Assembly (NCBI GenBank): GCA_035222895.1
Contig: JAVYIG010000109.1
Coordinates: forward strand, 124,001-188,000
Direction of reading: 5' to 3'
Length of the DNA stretch: 64,000 bases
From: Strongylocentrotus droebachiensis
Taxonomy: Eukaryota; Echinodermata; Echinoidea; Camarodonta; Strongylocentrotidae
Shown here: piece after piece, positions 48,905 to 62,919 of the stretch
How positions within the stretch are numbered: position 1 is the first letter of the stretch
How the letters are laid out: every line of letters starts with the position of its first letter
The notes under the pieces: generated by a model
Database searches by the model: none
What the model saw: only the letters and a program-made list of their open reading frames with translations
What the model was told of the DNA's origin: nothing
Made by a program: the position numbers and the translations under genes

Positions 48905-51900
48905 TAAGGGTATTAACTTTGTGGAAAAGAAAATGGCCGAAACTCTCCTCAGAATTGTGTTAATTCAAGAATGCTTGGTTGCTCCATTGCTTACTTTCTT
49001 ACTCTAAATATGAATATTTGTTTGTACAAGATACAGCAAACCGTCGACGAATGTAGTAACACCCGACTGTAGGTTACATTTTTCATGTCCCCATCCTCAT
49101 TCTTCTCAGACGTTATAAACTGTCTATCAAATCATTTTTTTATTTGAATGTATCTCCTTCTAACCTTGAACATTCATTGCATGTTTTTTGAGATTTTTTT
49201 CGCCAACATTACAAACTCAGTGGCTGTTTAAGCATATTTCACACTGGACTCCGCCTTTAAATTCATCTTCACGGTAATGATGGATCACAAAATCTTTCCG
49301 TCCTGTTGTAATTACTTCCATCGTGATATGGTGACAAAACAGAATCTCGCTTAAGCTGCTAAAAGAAAGGGCAAAGATCCTCCTTATCCAGCACCATCAA
49401 TCTCTCTGATGAGGTTCTTTTTAGGTTAGGAAGATTAGGGTTGCGGGTGTGAGGTGTAATTGACGTTCCCCTGGATGTAAACATTACCCCGAAGCAATGG
49501 AACAATTCGTAGTTAACACATTCTGGACTGACCTCGGAATCACCTAATATTCTGAAACATAGAACATGTAGAAAGGTCTCCATGTTCTAGAATAGCCACG
49601 CTGATATCCCAGTCACATCGACGTGAGATAGACACCGGACCAACAATAGCCTGAACAAATGGCATTACTTGGAATTGCAAATATTTTGTTGTTTATCGGC
49701 CGTTTTGGAGTCTGTATCGCAGTGCGATTGGGCTTTTGTAATCCCTTAATAATTATAATAACAATACAGATACCTCCATTTGAACATTCATGGCCAATGT
49801 TTTTTTTATTAGTCCTGCTATGCAATAAAATGTTAACATACAACGATGTCCTAATAATATCCTAATTTGTTCTTAGCTTTCCAATGCACAAGCTCCGCTT
49901 TTTGGTAAACGCGTTCTTTGCAACGATTACTGTACGTATATTAATTTCTACCGTATAACATTTTATATCGTAATTCATCAGAATGAAATCATTGAGAATT
50001 TCAATCAATCAATTAAATTACCAAGTAACAAATGAACCATTAGAACATTAAAAGGGTCAACGTGATGTTTCTAGGCGAGTGATATTTCTGAGCAAAAGAT
50101 TCTCATCGTAGCTTTTTGACTTTAGGAAGATAAAATCCAGTTTCCACCGCACGTCACATTCCAACATTAGAGAGGTAAATTTATCTAGTATGACGTATGC
50201 AGTATCCATACGTATGATTTAGGAACATATGTCAACCATCAAAATTCGTGCAAACTCTTGTTGAAGATCATACAACATCTTTAAAAAAAACTAAATATGT
50301 TAACCGGACTCATTGATTTAAGTTGATGCAAAACAAGTTATCCGATATCGGTATGCCAATTTGTATTGCTCTAGTTTCAAACTGTGACATTTGCAACCTC
50401 GACGAAATCTTGACAGTATGTTTTCTTTAGAAGTTTGTCTGGCATCCAAAAGATGAGTAAAATCTCGCTATAGTTGTTCAGCATTCTGGGCACTTGGCAA
50501 TGGGCCTTTAAACAGTAAGGAATCAGAGAAACTTGATTGGGGTCCACCATCATTCGTGCTTCCGTAATCAGCGCAGGATAACCTGCACATCTATTATAAT
50601 ATTTCTTCTTTCCGGATGTTCTGCAAAAAGTTTCAATCTAAAACAAGATACTGCACTCTCATACAGAGCGCATTGACCTTCTTGTAACAATATACGAAAG
50701 GCACACGGTACATATTTAACAAGATGAAATGCAAATGCATTCTGACTCCGCTTTCAAGGTCTTGGAGCGACGTGGCATACATATGCCCTAAATATGTATG
50801 GCACTTAGTTTCCTCTTTCGTTTTTATGAAAACGTAAAAAGTCAGTTAGAGATGACTGCAAATATATTTTAAAAGTTAGTAATGGGTTGCACTTCCGTCA
50901 CTCTGGTCGTTTTTTAGTTTTTGAGAACGGTTTATTCATCAAGGTCATGACCCGAATTGATTTTTTAAATTGCGATGTAAATCTACAGTACATTTCATAA
51001 ATCTTAATAATCTCAATCTGATGATTTGCTAAAAGAGGTTTACAATTTCTGAATGCAAAGTTAGACCATTTCCCGTCTTGTCAGCAAATAATTAGGAAGA
51101 AGCTTATTAATGTCGCGGGGGGAAATTTAGCTAAATTGTCAGCAAATTTAGTTCGATACACATGCCTTTCAAAATAGTAAATGGCTCCCTTGAGTATTGA
51201 AGTGAATTATGAAGATATATTATCTGGGTGCTAGACTTTTGCGGACATTTCATCTCATCCTTGTAAATAACCTCTTCCAATGTTATTCGTTAATTAACAG
51301 GATTAACTCAGACGTGCCGCTGTTATGACAGAGTTACAGCACAGTTTCACTTCGGCAAATGAGACCCTCAATCAACAAGAAAGAGTCCGATCGACAGCAC
51401 GCTATGGATGTCGGCCTCTTATACCTTTTGAAAGATTATCAGAGGATCTGCGATATTGACTTGTTAACACCCGGGATTTTCGGACTCGTGAATCCTCAGA
51501 ACTGCGGTCAGAAGGTTCACTAGACCACTGTCGGTCTTACAGGACGACTCGTCAGTCTCATGGACCGTTCATCACCCGGACCGTCGAGAGCCTGGTTGTA
51601 ACATATCAAACAAATCAATATTTCCAACAAGCAAAAATATTAGACATAGGCTGAATACAATTTAATTCTTATCTTGCCACAGGGCTAATCCCCATTGTGC
51701 CAAGCCCCAAATCCCCCCGTGCCAGGTTGTTTTGGAGACAATCTGGTTCTATGAATGGCGAGTGCAAAAACACACAGCACAGTCCAATGAGCATGAACAA
51801 TAACTGCTATTACAAATGCGCCCTTGCACGCACATGCCACTCAAGCGATGGCTCTCTCGCGTGTACAAAGCACTATAGCAATAGCGTGCATGCAGCCTTA

Positions 51901-53002
51901 TGGCAGGCTATGAGTTAGATTAAATTCTACTGTGTCCACATCTACTACAGATTGGTGATGTATGAACATTATCCTCCAGAGGAAAAGGAAATACTCCTAT
52001 ATTTTTATTGACAGAAAAATTTGCATTAGCTTTATACGAGGCTGCACTGCCTTCGAGAAATCTCAATATTTTGACAAACGTCACCTCATTTTTATCCAAG
52101 GATGCCCAAATATAAAATGTTGATATATTTTTCTGCTGAACAAGATTTTACCAAAATAAAGGGTAATCTCTTTGCTCTTTTCACTCTCTCGTAGAAATCA
52201 GAAACGGAAACATGTAAATATCCGAGAAAGAGGAGTCATCCTCGTTGCGCTAACGTGTAAGACTACACGTCTATGATGATGTAAATAATTTCACAATGTT
52301 TGCCTACAATATGATAATTAATATTGAATTCATTTCAAGGCCAGTAAGGATTGAACGTTTTATTAATATGCTTATGCTCTGGAACATGAGACAGCAATAT
52401 TGCACGCTTAAATCAAATTTAATTGGTTTAAGATAATCATTTATTACATTTGACCTTCAATTGATCGTGATTTTGATATGTTAAGGGATCCCACCTTGTT
52501 ACAATTAATTTTCCATGAGTGAATACAAAACCATGTCTGAGCAATCACTGTTAAATACAAAATGTATTTATCCATATATATATGGATTATGTTGGAGTGA
52601 GTGATTGAAAAAGTAACATACCAATCTGATTTTCTGCATGTTGTTCTACGACTTAAATATATCTAAACAATCTCAAGGCAGCAACAATTACGTTCGGAAA
52701 TGGAGATAATTTGGTTGTACCTATGGATTTCATTTTGGATATGACTTCCCGGCAAAGGGATTAATTTTAATTTGTACACGAATTAGCGTTCAGCGTTGCA
52801 TGTACCTCCGGGAACACAAGTACAGTGGAAGATAGGAGTATTGAGGAATGGCAGACAATGATAACAGAGGACAAATGTAATGAAGCTCGATCAAACTAAG
52901 TATTATTAAATGCATATTGTTTTAATTAATTTGGTGATTTGAATACAAAAATCGTAACGAACAGTGTTTCCAAATTAATGAACTTACTGACGTTGTTATT
53001 CT
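48905..53002. other. No supported gene
   Basis: Long AT-rich unique stretch. A hydrophobic 68-codon frame at 49659-49865 plus, with an antisense partner, has no homology I can name. An 18-bp perfect palindrome, ATCCATATATATATGGAT, is at 52570-52587. Confidence 0.4.
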
Positions 53003-53015
53003 GTGGGTGTGTGTA

Positions 53016-53049
<34 letters not shown>
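53003..53049. repeat. (GT)n microsatellite
   Basis: Near-perfect GT run with two GTAT interruptions at its start. Confidence 0.9.
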
Positions 53050-53050
<1 letters not shown>

Positions 53051-54840
53051 AGGGGTATCTTAATGGTCTAAGGCCATGATTATAATCAATATATCTCAAA
53101 TGGTGATATTTGTCTTCAAAAACTTTTGGAGGTTTTAAGAAGACAGACAGTCGTAAATTTGTTTGGCAAATAGAGGTACGAAGTGAGGAAGGTCTACATC
53201 CTCAGATAATATTAAAAGTAACAAATCTCGGGCAATGAACATCTCACATCCGTGCAGCCAGTTGGTCTATTTGTGATATTCGTCATACATCTCATCTAAT
53301 ACATTTTGATGACCAAGTTACATCCTTGTTATAGTTGTGTCAAAATGTTGCTCGGTCGGATCACCCAAAGTGTAGAGTAACTAGAGTTAAGATTTGGAAA
53401 GTTGATAATCGGACAAGAGACGTCATCCCAATTTCAAAATGACATGACCCATACGCGTTTATGACCTGCCTGGCCAAACAAAGTACTTCACCCTGTAACA
53501 CAATGTTATTTTGTGGCAATTCGCAACAAATTTATATTCATCCAAGTGAACAGAAATCCTCTTTTGAAATGTAAAGTGATGAACAATTATGTCAAGCATG
53601 TTTGAACGGAAAATAGCTAATTTGTCCAGACCAATGGTTTTCTCGAATGATATAGCTTATTCCCTCACGAAAATGTCCTTACTCGTATCACACGGAACAA
53701 TGGATACCACGAATGCAGGGAGCGATTGTACTATGGCAAGGGGTTATCCCTTTATTATCAAAGGCAAAGACCAGTTTTGGAAACACCCCACTCTCAAAAA
53801 ATGAAATGGAAGCTCTTATTATCAATAAAATGAAAGAATATTTTTTGACTAAAACGTGATCATACAAATTTTGCCAAGAAACCGCCTACTAATTGATATA
53901 TTTGGTGAATTATTATATCTATTTGGACCTGATAGATATAACGCACGTGTCGCGCACGTGTGCCTATAGTCCCATATACATCTTGCTGTGTACAGTGCTT
54001 GTAACTTTACCAAGACGAGTCCAAATTTCTTATCATTTTGATGATCCAGAACCTTGCAGTACACACCAATACTTATATGCTAGATGATCAACCTTTTCTG
54101 ATCGATTCCACAACGTTTCTTTCACAATGCAATCGCATGACTATAACTGGTCTTTATCTTTAAAAGGCATTTTTCTTTTATAATAAATATGGCTGATACA
54201 ATAAGGTCAACAGAACAATTTTCAATACTCGTGCGATTATAGATCTAGATGTGCTTTTTTCTGCATATGCGATATTGTAATGTACTAGAAAAAGGATATC
54301 ATAATTCTCTATACCGGTAGGTACTTGTCTGGATAAAAAAAGAATAATAGATGGAAAAGAGTGATCTAGGAAAATATCACACATTAACATAAATTGTCGA
54401 TTGAGTGTTTCAAGTCTACAGGGAGGATTTGAGAAGTGGTAAATCTATCGTCTATCTTTGAGCATGTTAAGACGATGGATTTCCGCCGCATCTTTAGGGA
54501 TCACCTTCAAAGGAGGTCGGTTTATCAAAACGAGAAAAAGACACACGAGCTACGGTATTACGACAATGCCCATTTATATGCATTTTGAAAATATATCAAT
54601 TATATTTTGATGGATTTTACCAAATTCAGTGGAAAACAGTGCCCACGTACCGCATGCCTTAAGCCACTTACCTGCATCAAACATCCATTACTGCGAACTC
54701 TGAAGGGAAAGCGAAATATACATTCTCAAGACTTAATTATCCTGTCAACTTCCCGTTATTTATTTAGTTTGTTACTATAACCTCTATCCTAACTTCATAC
54801 AATTGGATTAGATTTGTTAAAGATTTTTTTGTTTAGTTAT
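53050..54840. other. No supported gene
   Basis: Unique AT-rich DNA. Short frames only. Confidence 0.4.
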
Positions 54841-54844
54841 ACTA

Positions 54845-55115
54845 ACATTTCATTTATAAAGCGCCTTTTATTCATTTACAAAGCGCATAAAACAGAAAAA
54901 CTTTCAAAGAAATAAAAATAATACATTAACGTACGAAGCATATGCCTACAGGAATAGGCCTACATTAACATTATTAGGACTAATTATAATGTAAAAGAAT
55001 TGTTTTTAGACACCTCTTCAATGCAGCGAGAATATGGCGATTAATATGTACAGGGATACGAATTAGAGATCCTGCACCAATGTTGTGCGAGGGAGCAAAG
55101 CGAAAGAGCTTTAGA
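54845..55115 (-). mobile_element. Decayed LINE fragment: C-terminal reverse-transcriptase tail plus 3' end
   Basis: The minus strand at about 55110-54990 reads RSFRFAPSHNIGAGS, then IRIPVHI, then LAALKRCLKTILLHY. This matches in outline the conserved non-LTR retrotransposon tail (R-S-F...W-N-S-L-P-x-x-I-R...F-K-x-x-L-K-T-x-L-F). The expected WNSLP core is corrupted. The downstream part ends with the repeated AAGCGC word near 54860-54890. It is a short old relic. I recognise only the motif outline, so the assignment is tentative. Confidence 0.35.
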
Positions 55116-55994
55116 AAGAAAAGTAAACTTTATAACCTAAAAGTTAATTTCTAATGCAATTTACAAATTTATAAATTGTGGTTGCATGTAATGCATGATA
55201 TAGTCACTATTTGTCTTCATGTTCTCCATTTTCTCTTCCTGTATATGAAATGAACCTTCGGAAAAGCGAGTACCCCCCCCCCCCCCTTCATTAAAGGCAT
55301 CGTTTAACAATGTTAAATCTGAGATGCACGACCCTACCTGGTATCCGTGTCTGTGATATGGTGTTATATTGAAGCCCTACAAAAATTGCGCCTTAAAATG
55401 ATCAAGAAGTGCCTCAAAAAAGAAAGAAAAAAACCTTTGAGTGACCGGTTTTACCATATTCGTTTCCCCCAATAGACTGTAGTGTTATGAAAACCGTTCG
55501 GCAAACGCAAAATTTGATTTTGATTTTGATTTTCAATCATAAATATCTTGAGAATCAGAGAGGCGATCGGCTTGTAAAAGTCATGGGGTTCCTGACTGAC
55601 CTAAAGGTTTATTATTATCATTGCAGCATGAGCTAAATCAAGGATTTTTTTAAAGGATCTAAGACAAAGTTACCGGATCACTTTAAGCTGCGATAGATCA
55701 GAGACCTACTTGACCTACTATTCACCCACCCTCCTCTAAAATGGATCCGTTCACATTTTAGCCCCCCTCCCCATCCCTTAACCATGAAGTGCAGTTCAGA
55801 TCAAGGACCAAAACAAATCGAAAATCTATCATGCCAAAGAGACAGACAGCGAACGCGGTAGCGCAATGCAAATGTAGACACAAGTGCAAATGTAGACACG
55901 AATGGTCTTTGTATGTTTCGTAGTGACGTAGCCAGTTCTTAGCCACAGGAGGGGCAAACCAATTTCGCTTAACGTGATCAAACATTCAGGAAAG
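55116..55994. other. No supported gene
   Basis: Unique DNA with a C14 run at 55273-55286. Confidence 0.4.
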
Positions 55995-55995
55995 G

Positions 55996-56318
55996 AAACC
56001 AATATTCGAGGGCCACGGATTTGTGTTGCAGGGGAAGGGGGGGGGGGGGTAATCACCAAAAATGAATGGTCTACAGAAAAAGTAGTTTTTTGAGAACTTA
56101 GTTTTCTATATTCCGCGTCATTCCATTAATAATTTAAAAACACTTATTCAAATTTAACAATTTTAACACCAACCCATTGAAACCAATGGGTTTGCGTTGC
56201 AGGTAGGGGGGGGGGGGTGTCCCAAGGAAATTGTTAAGAGAGAAAGAAGTTCTTTTGCGAATTTAGGTCTCTTTATTTCGCGTCTTCTCACTATTAATTT
56301 AAATACAATTATTCCATA
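55996..56318. repeat. Diverged ~171-bp tandem duplication with poly-G tracts
   Basis: GTTGCAGG followed by a G-run occurs at 56025 and 56196. Each is followed by AGAAAAAGTAGTTYTTTTG-like, then TTTCGCGTC-like, then ATTAATTTAAA-like sequence. The copies are clearly diverged. Confidence 0.6.
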
Positions 56319-58290
56319 ACCTGATGACTACTGGTATAAAGAGAGTAACTCTATTTCCTTGTCTCGGTAGGAAATCTACCAGGAGAGGTAGAATACCCCC
56401 GTCCAGCCGTCCTTCCTTCAAATACGTCTGTGATGATGTTTGGCAACCCAGAAAGCAGGATTCACCCGTCTCTCGTATTCCAAGCACGTTCTTTATTCAT
56501 TAGGGTACAGTCGTCATCCAGATACCTTTGGGTGAACGAGTAGATAAGATCTTTAAACACGTTTCTGTTAACATGACAAGAGCATTGGGAATTCAGCCGT
56601 TTCTAATCCAATTTTCCGCCAGGTAGCTAGAATTGATGCAATCCTATGTAACCACGGTACACTTGACGGTTTTTTAATGACAAGACTGTATGCCAAGGGG
56701 AAGAAATGTGCTCGAATGTGTTTTAATTTGAAGATTCGGTGGTAGAAAAGGTTCCTCATGAATCCAAGGGTTGTTTGAACATTTTCAAAATGAAGAAAAC
56801 TTTAATACCGCATCGTTGACAAAATACAAAACATTAACAAAGGAGGCGACGCACTTTAGATCAACTGAACTGGTCTTCATTGGTAGTTTAATTCCTATTG
56901 TTGAAACCATATTTTTCATATATCTTTCATAGGCTAGCATACTTTATAGGTGACCTCGAACTTATGCATGTGAATTTTTTTTCCTGCAGGAATGTCGGAA
57001 TTATATATTTTTTAGTATAAATGCAATTATCTCCAAATATCGTTTGAGGGGCGCCTTTTCCTTAATTGTTGGCGCATCAAATTTTCTCACCCTTACGAAA
57101 ACTTTAGAATATAATCAGACACAATTCTCTACCTGGATTTTTGTGTTCGGGAGTGTGAATTTTATGATTTTTTTAAAACTCTCTGACATACATGTTTTCA
57201 GAGCCCTTAAAAGGTGATTCATAAGTGAAGAGGGGAGAAACGGTCATTCATTTAAAGAGACGTTGCCCATGATTCTCATATTTTCGATGGAAATAATGAT
57301 TTCATTTTATAACAGTGCACCCCTTTAAGATGGTCATGTATGAAATCGAATAAATATTGATTGCTTTTTTGAGAGAAATATGCTCAGACACTGTAATGTG
57401 ATCAATGTTGCGCTAAATATAATATTTATTATATAGCAGAAATACCCACGGTCGTAATGTTGTCATTATCTTCCCCATTATTATCGTCATGTTATCATGA
57501 TTATTCCTTGGCGAATTGCTTTTTACATCTTTCATCCCTCCGGCGTCATCCATTAATTTCATCATTCTTCCATATTTTCGCATTCACGCTGCTTAACATT
57601 GCGCTAATGACGATGCCGAGGTGATTTTAGAGGATAAAACACCATTCGGTCGTCAACTCGCCTTGTACATAATGTCCCAGGGGAATTGTCATTTGCATTT
57701 TATATCGTCTGACTTTTCGGATTCGAAATTTTGCAGAAATTATACCCTTCCGTGCCGCGAGCGGCAAACACCGCCCATGCACGAATATGAGTGTTAACTA
57801 CTGTCTTAAGGCCATGTATGACGTACAGTTCTCTTTCCGAAACAGACAAATTTACAACCATTCCAAATTATTCATGCAAAGTGATAGACAGAAAAAATAA
57901 CGGCAGCTCAACTTTTCCATTTACAATATAAACGACCTAGCAAAAGTTTGCTTTACGATTCAAACTAATTTCAAATCGCTTCCAAACAGAAAGAAACCCC
58001 GAAGTAATACACTTAAAGCCCGTCATTTTTTCTCACCAATGCATTTATACATCCAGCACGTAAAAACTATTAAGACAATGCGCTTCAATCTGTTGCATTT
58101 GTTAGAAAACTCCACGCTCATAAAGGACTAAATACATGAATAATATATCAGTGCGTTTGATCATAAGATAAACGGTAGACAGCGCACGAATTACGGACGG
58201 ACCTGGGAGATGTATGCGTGCGCGGATTTAAAGATCTTCATCTCAGCTCTACATCTCGTTCAGTGGCGCTCACTCAGATGTTGACTCGAG
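56319..58290. other. No supported gene
   Basis: Unique DNA with no gene or repeat signal that I can defend. Confidence 0.4.
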
Positions 58291-58294
58291 ATAA

Positions 58295-58300
58295 TATAAA
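58295..58300 (+). promoter_or_regulatory. Possible TATA box before a strong splice donor
   Basis: TATAAA follows a locally GC-richer stretch and lies about 125 bp before CG|GTAAGTT at 58424-58432, a near-consensus 5' splice site. The spacing suits a short non-coding first exon. Nothing else confirms it. Confidence 0.15.
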
Positions 58301-58432
58301 CGTGTTTCTTGGACTGCTCTTGGTTTGCTCTTTGTTACTCTTTGCACTTGTGGAGATTTTCTTTGTGCTGTACTGAAATCTGTTTGGATTTGATCGGAAA
58401 CCTTAGGATTCTTACACTTAGTTCGGTAAGTT

Positions 58433-59663
58433 CAGCACACGCTTTCTATAAATATGTCAGATATTTTAAAAATCATTATCCGCAAACTTCTTTGTATCTC
58501 TAATAATTTTCTATGACCTCGGAGAGAGCAATTTCCATTTCCAGTTATTTATGATATTCGTGTGTTTAGCATTTTGTTTACAAAATGGCATTTGTATGAT
58601 TTGAAAGTACTTCTACGTAATGCATTTATTGTATGATATAGTTTCATATCGCCATTGAGATATAGGCCCTTATATGCGTTGGCATTGCGGAAAGCTTCCA
58701 TTAAAGTAAATTGAATACTGACTGCGACAAAACAAAAATCAGCGTTAACTAGAATCTAAAGTAATTACAATTCATTGCAATTTATTGCATATATCTTGCT
58801 TCTAACCATTATTTGAGCATTAGTGTGTGTGCTATTAGTTGAATAATAAGACCTCTATACAATTGGGTCAAGAAGTTTTGTGAAGCTATTTCAATTTTTT
58901 TTTTAAATCTACAACTGAATACCCTTCCTACTTTATTGCAAATAATTCAGACTGATTCCAATTTTAAGTCTACCTTGACTTAATTCATTCCATACTACTT
59001 GTTAAAAGTGTTCATAATACAAAAGCATTTTTATCCGATGTATCTGATTAGGTAATACACACTCACAAAATTTAGACTGACACCACTTTTAATTTTACTT
59101 TGGCTTAAAATTCATTCCATGCTGTTTGTTAAAAATTTCCCTGATAAATTAGCATTTCAGCCGATGTATGTATCGCATTAGGTAATATACGCTGCATAAA
59201 TTGTATACATATTGTTCGTATGTTTACATAATCACGGCCTGCACAACATACCATGTTAATATGACACAGAGGTTTACATCCTTCCTTTAATATTTGTATC
59301 ATTTAAATTTCCAAACTTCTATTTAATATCTTCGCTGAAAGTTCTGAAAATATTTGTCTAGGGGATTAATAATGTAAGTACATAGCTTTATGATAACGTG
59401 TGGCTTAACAGACGACAAGAAACAATCGACTGTGTGATCGAGCTTAAATTGACTATAAAGTCTATACGATCTGACTACGATCCGATTTTTGAAGAATCTG
59501 CACGAGCATTATTTTGATGTGAGCATTCGAACATGTAAACTATTAATGGATCTGAATGGTCGTAATAGTCTAAAAACTCAAAGGAGTTCATGTTTCGTGA
59601 AGGAGTATCGTGGTGATATCAAACCAGAAAGTGCGATTGGCTATGATTTGAAGTTAATTCGTA
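58433..59663. other. No supported gene
   Basis: AT-rich unique DNA. A weak ~120-bp direct similarity (ATTCAGACTGATTCCAATTTTAAG versus the block at 59070) lies near 58945 and 59070. Confidence 0.4.
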
Positions 59664-59690
59664 TTTTTTTTTTTTTTTTTTTTTTTTTTT
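59664..59690. repeat. Poly-T run (27 T)
   Basis: Uninterrupted T27. It could be the tail of an unrecognised retroposon on the minus strand or a simple expansion. Confidence 0.85.
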
Positions 59691-59874
59691 ACTAGAAAAG
59701 TAAAATGTAATACGATTCACGTTTTCAGTATTCGTATCATTATTTAGAACCTTTATCAGGAAGATGATGTTTGTTTAGATTTCCATATGTAACATAGTTG
59801 TAATTTCTTCGAAAACGGATCGCAGGAGGGTCGTAAAGTGTGTGGTTGACTTAAAATGCTTTTTTCCATATAAA

Positions 59875-60285
59875 ACAAGGTCATATCCTTCTCACATCGG
59901 TCCATGATATATTTAATTTTATACTTAGGGGATGTTAAATATGCTCGCGCCCTCGAAATGAAAGTGGGTTTTAACTGTCGATGTCTCGGGTCGATTGATT
60001 CGTATGCTATAAAAATCGATTCCGTTTGCCGTAGCCTTGGTGAATTTAAAGACATTTTTCAGACGCAAGTTGGTAAACGTATAATACACATCAAGAAAAG
60101 CGGAGGGTGATATAACCACAAATTAAAATTGATATTTCGAAAACCTCCACTTTTACTACACAACTTTTGCTTTCTATAATGTAGGAAAAACAAGGTCACG
60201 CATCCAGCTCACATCGGTCCATTATTTTGATTTTACAGGGATATTAAATATGCTCGCCCTTGAAATAAAAGCGGAGTTGAGTGGT
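59875..60285. repeat. Diverged direct repeat, ~100 bp copies 315 bp apart
   Basis: ACAAGGTCA, CTCACATCGGTCCAT, TTAAATATGCTCGC and CGAAATGAAAG-like blocks occur in the same order at 59875-59975 and 60190-60280. Confidence 0.6.
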
Positions 60286-61563
60286 ATGATTTTTATGAGG
60301 ACTTAGTATGAATTTTAATCATAAAGCTACTCGCCTCATCCGTACTTAATACGAAACATACATTATTGATCGCCTTCACTTCTTCTGTACAATGAAGCAG
60401 CAACACAAGCAAAGATTTTCGACAAAATGAGCATATTGAGTAATAGGGTGCCGTGTGCAAAATGCATGTTAAACAATGTGTCGACAGAATGTTTACCGTG
60501 GAAGTACAATCTCTTCATATTGATTAATGATTATTCGCTAAAACACACTGACAGGCTTTCCATTCTTATTATCATTAAAGCGTAGCCCACTGGGGTAAAC
60601 AATAAACTTATAGACCCTATCCTATGAAAATACAACATGATATAAATGGAAAACTGAATGAATGTAGGATATAAAATAAAAAGGAATAAAGTATTTACCC
60701 TTTCATTATTGCACTATAGATCAAATTAAAACATCATTTTCCGCACCTCTCCAAATTACGGGTCAACAGGGGTCAAATTTGCCGAAGTTACAGTGACGAC
60801 ATAACGTTTGGACCCGACCGGTGCATATAGCTGAGGTGATGAGCCGTACTTAATTATTGCAATGGCATTGTGAATATGCGTACTCCACATAGATGATGTC
60901 ATCAAGTCGAAAGCAAATTTTTAAGTCGACAACTTCCGACTTTCAAAGCTTTAGATTTTGAGTTTTAAGAGAGCTAATACTCCTCTGACAGACACTAAAA
61001 TGGCATATCAACGATACTATTGTAATATATGGCTTTTAAGCTTTCCGTTGATATATAATTCATCCATTTCATTTTTCATGGTCTTTAATCGAACCGAATA
61101 CTAGTAGTAGACTCTTATACGACTGCATAATATTACAGGTCGTGCGACATTAATTTTGAATACTCCCACGACATTGAACTGATCTGTGTCGATATGCTAC
61201 CCGAACCGAATTCTTAACTTCAACCTTTGACTCAGACAATACCTATAAACTACTATCCTAAACCCAACCTCAAAACCAAATCGTAACCCTAAACCCTAGC
61301 ACTATACCTTTGACGACATACATAATGACTGTGAATACAGTATTATTGTGACCACATTTCACAGGGCTAAAGTAAGATGGAGTAAATTTGTTCCCAAGAT
61401 GAATTTAATAAATTCCACTTTTTCTGCTTTATGACATCTATATCCTGCCACCGTCCCGCAGACGACAACTATTTTACCGGTATACCATAACTCATATCGG
61501 TTCTTCTGCGGCGCTCATAAAAAGGGCATTCGTGACTGGCTAGGGGTCACGTGATCATATGAT
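60286..61563. other. No supported gene
   Basis: Unique DNA, including a short AACCCTAAACCCTA-like stretch near 61284-61300 that is too short to call telomeric. Confidence 0.4.
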
Positions 61564-62000
61564 GCACTTTCGACATAACGCCATAAGACAGCTAATGCCT
61601 TGCCCTTGGATTTTGGCGGTGTTTTACTTAACGCTATGCCGCCCTGTCGTCAACGAGCGTGGATCATATTAGAAACCGTGGATGAATGTGACTTTCATGT
61701 GTCTACCACAACACGGCTACCACGAAACCGGGCCATTATATGAAGCGCTTGCTAGTTGAATTTATCTTCACAAACAAATAAGTGCACCTACGCACTTTTA
61801 ACATAACGCCATAAGACAGCTAATGCATTGGATCATGGTGGTGTTTTACTTAACGCTATGCCACCCTGTCGTCAACGAGCGTGGATCATATTATAAACCG
61901 TGGATGTATGTGACTTTAGTGTGTCTACAAAAACACGACTTCCATGAAAACGGGTCATTATATGAAGCGCTTGCTAGACGAATTTATCTCCCAAAGTAAA
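61564..62000. repeat. 228-bp tandem duplication, two copies
   Basis: Copies start at GCACTTT (61564 and 61792). They share ACATAACGCCATAAGACAGC, the GTTTTACTTAACGCTATGCC block, CGTCAACGAGCGTGGATCAT and ATATGAAGCGCTTGCTAG, with scattered substitutions and a small deletion. No open frame is conserved between copies. Confidence 0.85.
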
Positions 62001-62919
62001 GAACACCTGCATGGTCTTCAGCCAGTGACCCAAATCCCAGTAAAGCCGTGTGTTCTGATGTGATCGTTAATTAAGAGTGCAAAGTGCACCAACTTCTTGA
62101 GGTAGGCCGTCATTGTTTACATGTAATCAATTGGTTTAGGCAGCAAGGATGCGCTAAACAAACGGATTATCAGCTTTTTGTGATGAGTAGTATTTTCTTA
62201 ATTACTTTAACTGGCAACACGTCACCCGACGTATAGCAATGAATGCCAGTTAAAACCTGCTCCCATATTTACATTTCAATACGCTAAAGACAGGTTTTCT
62301 CGTAAAAGGTATTAATTCGATTTAAAAACAACAAACGAACAAACAATGGAGCAACACGCATGGCCTCATGTGTATTTAGTCAATTGACAGGTTCTTAAAG
62401 ACGCATATAGTAGTTTGTTTTAATGGGTGATTTGACACTGTTCTGATGACTACCCAATAACGGGAGTTGTCAGTCACCAAGAGTGCAAACACGCTTGTAA
62501 TTTTAAACTTTATTTCATAACTTCGATAACAATAATCAATGCAGCATTTTATTTAAACATTCTTGCGTATTTGATTCGGACAATGTTTTGATTACTACTA
62601 ATCGTTTTTTGACCTGATACTCTAGCTTTAGAGCATTATGTATTTTAATTTTGAGAAGGAAAACAAATCGTTTATTTGGTTGTGTTTTTCTAGCGTTTAC
62701 AATACTAAACACGTTTCAATGGCTTTTTTAGCCTTATAAAAACGTTTTTAACGCTTTAAGAACTGCTTAGAGGCAGAATGTTTTGCGAGTACCGTGAGGT
62801 ATACTAATATGAACAGAAAGACAAAACGCAAACAACTCGCAAAAATTGTGTACGATTATTAAAAAAGTGAGTTCATATCTACGTATGATTCACTTTGAGA
62901 ACAGAGAACATCACACTCA
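62001..62919. other. No supported gene
   Basis: AT-rich unique DNA. Confidence 0.4.

Noticed and set aside
49613-49865. Hydrophobic frame with an antisense partner, resembling a membrane protein
   Set aside because: Hydrophobicity comes from AT-rich ATA/ATT codons. There is no motif and no start context.
61284-61300. Telomere-like CCCTAAACCCTA words
   Set aside because: Too few and irregular for an interstitial telomeric repeat.
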